Positions 1-5,320 of a stretch of DNA of 7,012 bases are shown here, piece after piece; positions within the stretch are counted from its first letter, which is position 1; each line of letters begins with the position of its first letter. The position numbers and the translations under genes are program-made. The DNA is taken from NCBI GenBank assembly GCA_009703545.1, contig WLFX01000050.1:1-7012 (forward strand). The letters run 5' to 3'. Source of the DNA: Actinomycetota bacterium (lineage in GTDB: Bacteria; Actinomycetota; Actinomycetes; Actinomycetales; Microbacteriaceae). Below the pieces are notes generated by a model that was given only the letters and a program-made list of their open reading frames with translations, had not been told where the DNA came from and made no database searches.

Positions 1-573
1 GTCGATGTGTTCACGGAGGTTGTCATCGCTCCCGGATTCGACGCGGATGCACTCGCCATCCTCACGACGAAGAAAAACCTTCGCCTGCTGGCCCTTCCCG
101 AATCGTTCACCGCGGTCGAACGGGAAGTGCGACAGGTTTCGGGCGGATTCCTTGTTCAAGACGTTGACCGATTCTTTGCACCGGCATCCGAATGGACGCT
201 CGTCACGGGCGAATCGGCGGGCCCGGCAACTCTCGCGGACCTCGAGTTCGCGTGGCGAGCCTGCCGAGCGGTGAAATCGAATGCAATCCTCTTGGCAAAA
301 AACGGTGCCTCGGTGGGCATCGGCATGGGGCAGGTCAATCGCGTTGACTCGTGCCACCTCGCGGTCACCAGGGCGGGCGACCGAGCGAATGGAAGTGTCG
401 CGGCGAGCGACGCGTTCTTCCCCTTCGCTGACGGCCTTCAGGTACTGCTTGATGCGGGAGTATCCGCAATCGTTCAACCCGGCGGCTCGGTGCGTGACGA
501 CGAGGTTCTCGCCGCGGCTTCGGCGGCGGGGGTCACGATGTATTTCACCAACGAGCGACACTTTTTTCATTAG
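1..573 (+). CDS. purH: PurH, bifunctional AICAR formyltransferase / IMP cyclohydrolase (3' part only)
   Basis: This is the C-terminal 190 residues of the cytosolic enzyme for the last two steps of IMP synthesis. It transfers a formyl group from 10-formyltetrahydrofolate to AICAR and closes the ring. The frame is open from base 1 and ends at TAG 571-573, so the start lies outside the window and the GTG at position 7 is internal. What remains is the end of the AICAR transformylase domain. Its family blocks are visible in order: [42 protein letters not shown] and the terminal [14 protein letters not shown]. The cyclohydrolase domain and the catalytic Lys-His of the transformylase are in the missing part. 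No frameshift or stop interrupts it. No hairpin terminator is evident in the 66 bp before the next gene. The family assignment is firm because these blocks are diagnostic. Confidence 0.96.
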   Translation, partial: VDVFTEVVIAPGFDADALAILTTKKNLRLLALPESFTAVEREVRQVSGGFLVQDVDRFFAPASEWTLVTGESAGPATLADLEFAWRACRAVKSNAILLAKNGASVGIGMGQVNRVDSCHLAVTRAGDRANGSVAASDAFFPFADGLQVLLDAGVSAIVQPGGSVRDDEVLAAASAAGVTMYFTNERHFFH

Positions 574-626
574 CCGCCCATGATGCAGTGGTGAGGCGTA
601 GAGTGACGAAGAAACCATTTACCAAT

Positions 627-633
627 GAAGGGA
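627..633 (+). promoter_or_regulatory. Ribosome binding site deciding the DUF805 start
   Basis: The purine run GAAGGGA lies 6 nt before the ATG at 640. The alternative in-frame ATG at 625 overlaps the start of this run and has no comparable Shine-Dalgarno sequence upstream. The site therefore favours the 640 start. Confidence 0.65.
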
Positions 634-639
634 AATGTC

Positions 640-1137
640 ATGAATTTCGGAACCGCCATCAAGACCGTGTTTACCAAGTACGCCGACTTTAAAGGAGTTG
701 CATCCCGTTCTGAGTACTGGTGGTTTTCGCTGTTCAGCCTGATTATGTCGGGAGTTCTCAACGCGCTCATGGGTGACCCCAACGATCCCAACGCCGTTGT
801 CAGCGGAATTTCGCTTCTGTGGTCCTTGGGGATTCTGATTCCCTCACTCGCGGTTTCCGTACGTCGTTTCCACGATGCGGGTTTCTCGGGCAAGTGGCTG
901 TTGTTGTACCTCGTTCCCACAATCTTGTTCGTCGTTGCTGCGGCGTCCTCGATTCCTGTCATCGTCTCCGCCGTCTCAGGAACATTGACGGGGGACGCAT
1001 TGGCAGCCGCGATCGCGGGACTGATAGGGGTTGCCGTTCCCCCGCTCGTTGCCGGATTCGCGATGTTTGTCTTCAACCTGGTGGTCAGCCTGCTTCCGTC
1101 AAAGTCGGCAGCGAATGGCAACAAATACGCGGCGTAA
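640..1137 (+). CDS. DUF805 family integral membrane protein
   Basis: This is a 165-residue polytopic membrane protein of the DUF805 family, whose function is unknown. The N-terminus (MNFGTAIKTVFTKYADFKGV, then ASRSEYWWF to residue 29) is the typical family opening, a soluble lead-in followed by the SRSEYWW block. The second hallmark, VRRFHDAGFSGKW at about residues 74-86, corresponds to the conserved RR-x-HD-x-G-x-SG-x-W motif. Hydrophobic segments lie near residues 27-44, 57-73, 86-102 and 122-151, with a further apolar stretch around 103-113. The tail (SKSAANGNKYAA) is short and polar. I chose the ATG at 640 over the one at 625 because it has a good ribosome binding site and matches the family N-terminus. 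A weak -10-like TAGAGT at 599-604 has no convincing -35, so transcription may come from purH or from its own promoter. The TAA abuts the stop codon of the convergent gene with no base between them. Confidence 0.9.
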   Translation: MNFGTAIKTVFTKYADFKGVASRSEYWWFSLFSLIMSGVLNALMGDPNDPNAVVSGISLLWSLGILIPSLAVSVRRFHDAGFSGKWLLLYLVPTILFVVAAASSIPVIVSAVSGTLTGDALAAAIAGLIGVAVPPLVAGFAMFVFNLVVSLLPSKSAANGNKYAA

Positions 1138-1464
1138 CTATTCCCCGCGCACCGAGTCGAAGAAGTCCATCATGTCTTCGATTTCGCTCATCGACTGCCA
1201 CGAGAAATCTGTTTGTGTCACGTCAGAGTGAATTGCGCCCCACAGTTTCGCGGGGTCTGACTCCAGGACTGTCTCTATTGCGGTCATGATTTCGGTGCCG
1301 GCCGGCTGATTGATGCTCACGATAAACGCCGCGAAGTTTTCGGCCTTCAGCGTGTGGTAACAATCGGATCCGGAACGGTCGCCGACGAATTTAATGTCCC
1401 CCTTTTCGCGGCGAACCTCGATGTGTTGGTAACGCCCGTCCCGGGCGCTGTATGTCTTTTCCAT
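1138..1464 (-). CDS. Hypothetical 108-residue acidic protein downstream of the toxin
   Basis: I do not recognise this protein. It is small, soluble-looking and has no signal peptide or membrane segment. The N-terminal half (MEKTYSARDGRYQHIEVRRE onward) alternates charged and aromatic residues in a way that suggests beta structure: YQHIEVRRE, then GDIKFVGD. A more helical second half follows (NFAAFIVSINQPAG, EIMTAIETVLESD) and then an acidic tail rich in D, E, M and F (SEIEDMMDFFDSVRGE). It has a single cysteine, residue 35. The frame extends back to a GTG at 1518, but the ATG at 1464 follows a strong AGGAG run and the GTG does not, so I use the ATG. It lies 69 bp behind the Doc toxin on the same strand, which makes co-transcription plausible. 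Its reading frame has no stop and its ribosome binding site is good, so it is probably real. It could be an unrelated passenger or a third member of the toxin-antitoxin operon. Confidence 0.72.
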   Translation of the reverse strand: MEKTYSARDGRYQHIEVRREKGDIKFVGDRSGSDCYHTLKAENFAAFIVSINQPAGTEIMTAIETVLESDPAKLWGAIHSDVTQTDFSWQSMSEIEDMMDFFDSVRGE

Positions 1465-1466
1465 TT

Positions 1467-1474
1467 CTCCTCTT
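1467..1474 (-). promoter_or_regulatory. Ribosome binding site for the 108-residue protein
   Basis: Read on the minus strand, the run AAGAGGAG ends 2 nt before the ATG at 1464. The AGAGG core within it has a 4-nt spacing. The whole leader from 1465 to about 1500 is purine-rich on this strand. The site supports the ATG start over the upstream GTG at 1518. Confidence 0.6.
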
Positions 1475-1533
1475 TTCTCTCGTGATCTCTTATCTATTTC
1501 GAGAGTATCCCGAGGCACCGACAGGGAAACGGG

Positions 1534-1902
1534 TCAGATTTCGCGGCGGTGGGCTTCGATCCACGCGGCGGATTCCTCCAGGGTAAATTGACCAGTCGCA
1601 ACACTTTGAATGTATGTGAAGGCATCGTCTTGCGTCGCGAACAGCAGGTAACCGTTGATTCTCAAAAAGTGATTGAGCGCAATCCACGCCGAGCGCTTGT
1701 TCCCATCCATAAAGGGGTGATTTCGAGCAAGTGATTCCGTTTGTGCGGCGGCCTTGGCGTCGATAGTCGAGTATGCGTCAGCACCCATCAGGGTCGTCGC
1801 GGGGCGTTCAAGCGCTGAGTGCACCAAACCAAGGTCACGCACGTGAAACCCGATTGTTTCGAGCTCAACGACGAACCCCTCGAGACTCACATATCGAGTC
1901 AC
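1534..1902 (-). CDS. doc: Doc/Fic-family toxin (death-on-curing type)
   Basis: This is a 122-residue single-domain Fic-fold protein of the Doc type. Known Doc toxins phosphorylate elongation factor Tu and stop translation, and their antitoxin neutralises them. The signature HPFMDGNKR occupies residues 62-70. It has His62, Asp66 and the Lys69-Arg70 pair in place of the Gly-Arg of AMP-transferring Fic proteins. That Lys is the feature that marks Doc-like kinases. The surrounding helices (IDAKAAAQTESLARN before, SAWIALNHFLRINGYLL after) and the length match the family, so the protein looks intact. The start is GTG at 1902, overlapping the TGA of the upstream antitoxin gene as GTGA. No strong ribosome binding site is seen, which points to translational coupling. 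Expected control is autorepression by the antitoxin at the palindrome 2113-2131. The fold is clear. Kinase rather than AMPylation activity is inferred from the motif. Confidence 0.92.
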   Translation of the reverse strand: MTRYVSLEGFVVELETIGFHVRDLGLVHSALERPATTLMGADAYSTIDAKAAAQTESLARNHPFMDGNKRSAWIALNHFLRINGYLLFATQDDAFTYIQSVATGQFTLEESAAWIEAHRREI

Positions 1903-2105
1903 GAGTCTTCTAGCCTTTTCATCAGCTCGGCGTCACGTTGGAGGATCATTTCTACAGTGCGGCGCATCTCGAGACGGTTCTTTTGCGCTTCAAGGAAGAT
2001 CGCGACCGCTTGTGCCACAACTTGTTGCTTGGAGAGACCAAGAAGTTCGGCGACATCGCCAAGGTCGTTGTCGAGTTCGGGTTCTAGCCGGAGTGTCATT
2101 GCCAT
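1899..2105 (-). CDS. Ribbon-helix-helix type antitoxin of the Doc module
   Basis: This 68-residue protein is encoded directly ahead of the Doc toxin and is its likely antitoxin and repressor. The N-terminus MAMTLRLEPELDN, a short strand with alternating residues, is followed by helix DLGDVAELLG and helix LSKQQVVAQAVAIFLEAQK. This is the strand-helix-helix layout of CopG/RHH DNA-binding dimers, in which the strand pair contacts operator bases. The charged helical tail (residues 43-68, RLEMRRTVEMILQRDAELMK) is in the place where antitoxins bind the toxin. The classic Doc partner, Phd, has a different fold, so this is a swapped pairing. ATG 2105 is the first start. A second ATG at 2099 is also possible. 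Neither has a good ribosome binding site, but a -10-like box ends 6 nt before ATG 2105, which fits a leaderless message. The TGA overlaps the toxin GTG. The RHH fold is judged from pattern, not from a search. Confidence 0.86.
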   Translation of the reverse strand: MAMTLRLEPELDNDLGDVAELLGLSKQQVVAQAVAIFLEAQKNRLEMRRTVEMILQRDAELMKRLEDS

Positions 2106-2111
2106 ACTCTA

Positions 2112-2140
2112 ATGGTATCAAAATGATACCAACCTGTCTA
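2112..2140 (-). promoter_or_regulatory. Probable promoter of the toxin-antitoxin operon
   Basis: On the minus strand a TAGACA (-35-like, bases 2140-2135) is separated by 17 bp from TACCAT (-10-like, 2117-2112), matching the sigma-70 layout and the actinobacterial TANNNT rule. The -10 ends 6 nt before the antitoxin ATG, so transcription would begin at or next to the start codon and give a leaderless mRNA. The palindrome 2113-2131 covers most of the spacer and the -10. The start site is inferred. Confidence 0.5.
2113..2131. promoter_or_regulatory. Perfect palindrome, candidate antitoxin operator
   Basis: The sequence TGGTATCA-AAA-TGATACCA has two perfectly complementary 8-bp arms around a 3-bp centre. 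It begins 8 bp upstream of the antitoxin ATG and overlaps the predicted -10. This position fits a binding site for an RHH antitoxin dimer or tetramer that represses its own operon. Binding is inferred; the inverted repeat itself is directly visible. Confidence 0.7.
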
Positions 2141-2158
2141 TGGCCCAACCAAATTTCT

Positions 2159-2181
2159 CACCGCCAGCGGTGGAATAGACT
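2159..2181 (+). promoter_or_regulatory. Candidate icd promoter region with inverted repeat
   Basis: TAGACT at 2176-2181 resembles an actinobacterial -10 box and would give a leader of about 24 nt before the icd start. No good -35 is seen 16-18 bp upstream. Just ahead of it lies the inverted repeat CACCGC-CA-GCGGTG (2159-2172), perfect over 6-bp arms, sitting where the -35/-10 spacer would be. A regulator could bind there, but none is identified. Confidence 0.4.
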
Positions 2182-2198
2182 GGGGGCAACCGTGCAAC

Positions 2199-2203
2199 GA
2201 AAG
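2199..2203 (+). promoter_or_regulatory. Ribosome binding site of icd
   Basis: GAAAGG (AAAGG core) precedes the GTG at 2212 by about 8 nt. This supports GTG as the icd start even though it is not ATG. Confidence 0.5.
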
Positions 2204-2211
2204 GTTCATCC

Positions 2212-3426
2212 GTGGAAAAAATCAAGGTCGATGGCGTGGTCGTAGAGCTCGATGGCGACGAAATGACACGAATCATCTGGCAGTTCATTAAGGATCGGCT
2301 GATTCACCCATACCTTGACCTGACACTCGAGTACTACGACCTTTCGATTCAGAAGCGCGACGAAACAGACGACCAGATCACCATCGATGCGGCGAACGCA
2401 ATCAAAAAGCATGGCGTTGGCGTGAAGTGCGCGACCATCACACCGGATGAAGCACGCGTCGAGGAATTCAAGCTCAAGAAGATGTGGAAGAGCCCGAACG
2501 GCACGATTCGCAACATTCTGGGAGGTGTTATTTTCCGCGAGCCAATCATCATCTCGAATATCCCTCGACTTGTCCCTGGCTGGAACAAACCCATCATCGT
2601 TGGCCGCCACGCGTTCGGTGACCAGTACCGCGCGACAGATTTCACCTTCGACCGCCCGGGAACGCTCTCGATTTCGTTCACTCCAGCCGATGGCACCGAA
2701 CCCCAATCGTTCGAGGTCTTTCAGGCTCCTAGCGCCGGTGTCGCCATGGCGATGTACAACCTCGATGACTCGATTCGTGATTTTGCGCGCGCCTCGCTCA
2801 ATTACGGTTTGACGCGCAACTACCCCGTTTATCTGTCGACCAAGAACACCATCCTCAAGGCCTACGACGGTCGTTTCAAGGACATATTCCAGGAAATCTT
2901 TGACGCGGAATTCGCCGAGAAGTTTGCCGCCGCCGGCATCACATACGAACACCGCCTCATCGACGACATGGTCGCGAGCGCGATGAAGTGGGAGGGCGGA
3001 TACGTTTGGGCGACCAAGAATTACGACGGGGATGTCCAATCAGACACGGTCGCACAGGGCTTCGGTTCGCTCGGTCTCATGACCTCTGTTTTGACCACCC
3101 CAGACGGAAAAGTCGTCGAAGCAGAAGCCGCCCATGGGACGGTGACGCGACACTATCGCGATCACCAACAGGGCAAGCCCACGTCGACGAACCCGATCGC
3201 CTCGATTTATGCGTGGACACGCGGGCTTCAGCACCGCGGAAAGTTGGACGGCAACCAGGCACTCATTGACTTCGCGGTCACGCTGGAAGAAGTAGTCATC
3301 GCATCGGTAGAAGCTGGACACATGACGAAAGACCTTGCGTCGCTCGTCGGACCAGATCAGGCATGGGAAACCACTGAAGACTTCCTTGCGACGTTGGACT
3401 CCAACCTCCAGAAACGACTCGCGTAG
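2212..3426 (+). CDS. icd: NADP-dependent isocitrate dehydrogenase, eukaryote-like homodimeric type
   Basis: This cytosolic TCA-cycle enzyme oxidatively decarboxylates isocitrate to 2-oxoglutarate and makes NADPH. The 404-residue product begins at GTG 2212 and aligns by eye almost end to end with the human cytosolic IDH1 type. It does not resemble the E. coli form or the large monomeric form found in many other Actinomycetota. Substrate residues occupy the expected places: Thr77, Ser94-Asn96-Arg100 in KSPNGTIRN, Arg109, Arg132 and Tyr139 in [10 protein letters not shown], and Lys211 in STKNT. The metal-binding Asp251/252, Asp274 and Asp278 are present, the last two in [13 protein letters not shown] preference is indicated by Arg313-His314 in [10 protein letters not shown]. 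Length is normal and no key residue is missing. It is divergent from the toxin-antitoxin operon across a 106-bp gap. The metal ATPase gene follows 21 bp after its TAG. A TAA stands directly behind that TAG, giving tandem stops. Confidence 0.97.
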   Translation: MEKIKVDGVVVELDGDEMTRIIWQFIKDRLIHPYLDLTLEYYDLSIQKRDETDDQITIDAANAIKKHGVGVKCATITPDEARVEEFKLKKMWKSPNGTIRNILGGVIFREPIIISNIPRLVPGWNKPIIVGRHAFGDQYRATDFTFDRPGTLSISFTPADGTEPQSFEVFQAPSAGVAMAMYNLDDSIRDFARASLNYGLTRNYPVYLSTKNTILKAYDGRFKDIFQEIFDAEFAEKFAAAGITYEHRLIDDMVASAMKWEGGYVWATKNYDGDVQSDTVAQGFGSLGLMTSVLTTPDGKVVEAEAAHGTVTRHYRDHQQGKPTSTNPIASIYAWTRGLQHRGKLDGNQALIDFAVTLEEVVIASVEAGHMTKDLASLVGPDQAWETTEDFLATLDSNLQKRLA

Positions 3427-3447
3427 TAACCGCTCGCGCTCGGTCCC

Positions 3448-5301
3448 ATGAAATTCGTAGCGCTCGTGAAGCGGTACCCACTTATCGGGTTAACACTCCT
3501 CGTCGCTCTCGCCGGATGGGGATTTAACTCGGCCAACCTCGATTTGTTCGAGCAGATCACTGTCAGCGGTTATGCGCTTCTCGTTGCCGTGAAGCAGGGT
3601 TGGCGCATGGTCAAATCGCTCGTGGCGGGCCAAGTCGGTCTTGACGTTCTTGCGGTGACCGCGATACTCGCGACCATTATTGTCGGGGAATTTTGGGCGA
3701 GTTTGGTCATTGTCCTCATGTTGACGGGCGGTGAGGCGCTGGAGGATTACGCAGAGGGTCGCGCGGAGCGCGAACTCAGTTCGTTGCTCGAACACGTTCC
3801 GCACGTCGCACATCGTTACCGCGCGGACGGAACGACGGAAGACGTCGCCGCTTCACGAGTCGTCATTGGCGATCGCCTGCTTGTTCGACCGAGCGAAATT
3901 GTGCCGGTCGATGCGTCTCTGGCAACCGCGGCGGGAACGTTCGATGAATCGACACTGACGGGGGAAAGCCTCCCGGTGGAAAAAGTCGATGGCGATGCCG
4001 TCATGTCCGGTTCGATCAACGGATCCGGTGCAGTCGATATTGTTGCCACGTCGATAGCGGCGGACAGCCAATATCAACGAATAGTTGCACTGGTCAGCGA
4101 GGCCAAGAAATCGAAAGCACCCCTTGTTCGCCTCGCCGATCGCTACGCCGTGCCGTTCACTCTCGTCGCCTACGCCATTGCGGGCGTGGCGTGGTGGGCT
4201 AGTGGCGACGCCGGTCGATTTGCAGAGGTTCTCGTTGTTGCCACACCATGCCCGCTTCTCATTGGTGCACCGGTCGCATTCATGGCGGGAATGTCGAGCG
4301 CGGCACATTCGGGCATCGTCATCAAACATGCAGGGACATTGGAGCGACTCGCTCGGGCTAAGACGGTCGCACTCGACAAAACCGGCACGCTGACGCACGG
4401 AACTCCTCGCGTCGTGGCCGTGAACCCCGTCAACATGGCGGCCGATGATTTGCTCGTCCTGGTCGGGTCGGCCGAACAGTATTCTGCCCACGTGCTCGCA
4501 GGCGCACTGCGGGCAGCGGTCGCCGACCGCGGATTACCGTTGCGTGATGTTGTAGACGCTCACGACGTCGCCACCCATGGCGTTCAGGCGAAGATTGGTG
4601 GCACGACAGTATTCGTGGGTAAGCCCAAGTACGTTGCTGAAATAGCGTCAAATGTGCCGCCGCTCGAACTCGAACCCGGTGAAGCCGCCATCTTCATAGC
4701 AATTGACGGCAAGTTTGCGGGTTCGATCACGGTGCGCGACGAGATTCGTCCAGACGCAGCGGCGACCCTCACCGCGCTCCGAAAACTCGGGGTTCGCCAC
4801 GTCATGATGCTGACGGGCGACATTCGACCGGTTGCGGAACACGTCGGTCGTGAACTGGGAATTGACGACGTTCACGCCGAGTGCTTGCCCGAAGACAAGG
4901 TCGATGCGATTCGCGAGGCGACGCCCCGACCCGTGGTGATGGTTGGAGACGGTGTCAATGACGCCCCCGTCCTCGCGGTGTCCGATGTTGGAATCGCGAT
5001 GGGAGCAAAAGGTTCCACCTCGGCGGCCGAGAGCGCCGATATTGTCATTTTGCTTGACGACATTTCACGCGTCGCCCGTGCTATTTCCATCGGGCAGCGG
5101 ACCGTCACGATCGCCTTACAGTCGATCTGGATGGGGATTGCGTTCTCACTCGCGCTGATGGTGTGGGCTGCACTAGGCCAATTACCGGCAATCGTTGGTG
5201 CCGCACTCCAAGAGGTCGTCGACCTGATTTCAATCCTGGGAGCGTTGCGCGCCGTTCACGCAGGACGGGCGCAATTGACGGGGATTGCAGCTGGCCGATA
5301 A
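3448..5301 (+). CDS. P1B-type heavy-metal transporting ATPase, TPC subtype (P1B-5-like)
   Basis: This is a 617-residue membrane pump that moves a transition-metal cation across the plasma membrane using ATP, most likely outward. Predicted helices lie near residues 9-26, 35-50, 64-80, 82-95, 233-250, 257-282, 558-576 and 579-600. The actuator motif TGES is at 171-174, the phosphorylation site DKTGT at 310-314, TGD at 456-458 and the hinge GDGVNDAP at 500-507. The sixth helix carries ATPCPLLIGAP, so the usual CPC is TPC (266-268). The last helix has QEVVD at 588-592. TPC with QExxD is the pattern described for P1B-5 pumps, linked to nickel and iron(II) in Sinorhizobium Nia. The nucleotide-domain His-Pro pair reads His348-Val349. 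There is no soluble N-terminal CxxC metal-binding domain. ATG 3448 is the first start in the open frame and lacks a ribosome binding site, so it may be coupled to icd 21 bp upstream. The family is certain; the metal is inferred. Confidence 0.93.
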   Translation: MKFVALVKRYPLIGLTLLVALAGWGFNSANLDLFEQITVSGYALLVAVKQGWRMVKSLVAGQVGLDVLAVTAILATIIVGEFWASLVIVLMLTGGEALEDYAEGRAERELSSLLEHVPHVAHRYRADGTTEDVAASRVVIGDRLLVRPSEIVPVDASLATAAGTFDESTLTGESLPVEKVDGDAVMSGSINGSGAVDIVATSIAADSQYQRIVALVSEAKKSKAPLVRLADRYAVPFTLVAYAIAGVAWWASGDAGRFAEVLVVATPCPLLIGAPVAFMAGMSSAAHSGIVIKHAGTLERLARAKTVALDKTGTLTHGTPRVVAVNPVNMAADDLLVLVGSAEQYSAHVLAGALRAAVADRGLPLRDVVDAHDVATHGVQAKIGGTTVFVGKPKYVAEIASNVPPLELEPGEAAIFIAIDGKFAGSITVRDEIRPDAAATLTALRKLGVRHVMMLTGDIRPVAEHVGRELGIDDVHAECLPEDKVDAIREATPRPVVMVGDGVNDAPVLAVSDVGIAMGAKGSTSAAESADIVILLDDISRVARAISIGQRTVTIALQSIWMGIAFSLALMVWAALGQLPAIVGAALQEVVDLISILGALRAVHAGRAQLTGIAAGR

Positions 5302-5320
5302 GTCCTAGGCTGTCAAGTGT

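Noticed and set aside
7..9. GTG at position 7 as start of a short purH-like gene
   Set aside because: The frame is open upstream to base 1 and the preceding codons continue the PurH sequence, so this is an internal valine of a gene cut by the window edge.
570..1124. Minus-strand open frame of 184 codons opposite the DUF805 gene
   Set aside because: It has no family features, while the plus-strand frame carries clear DUF805 motifs and a ribosome binding site.
1477..1505. CTCTCG...CGAGAG dyad with a 17-nt loop between the toxin and the 108-residue gene
   Set aside because: The 6-bp arms with a long loop and no U-tract are weak, so it is neither a convincing terminator nor a convincing operator.
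2206..3039. Long minus-strand open frame of 277 codons opposite icd
   Set aside because: It lies wholly over a gene that aligns end to end with IDH, its translation has no recognisable domain and is Arg/Val/Asp-biased, as antisense frames of GC-rich genes are.
3853..4491. Minus-strand open frame of 212 codons opposite the ATPase
   Set aside because: Its composition is rich in Cys, Arg and His without motifs, and the plus strand here encodes the TGES, TPCP and DKTGT signatures.
5275..5302. TTGACG-16-GATAAG promoter-like pair ahead of the MFS gene
   Set aside because: The match is moderate, lies in coding sequence and could easily occur by chance. It is mentioned under the MFS gene but not called as a feature.
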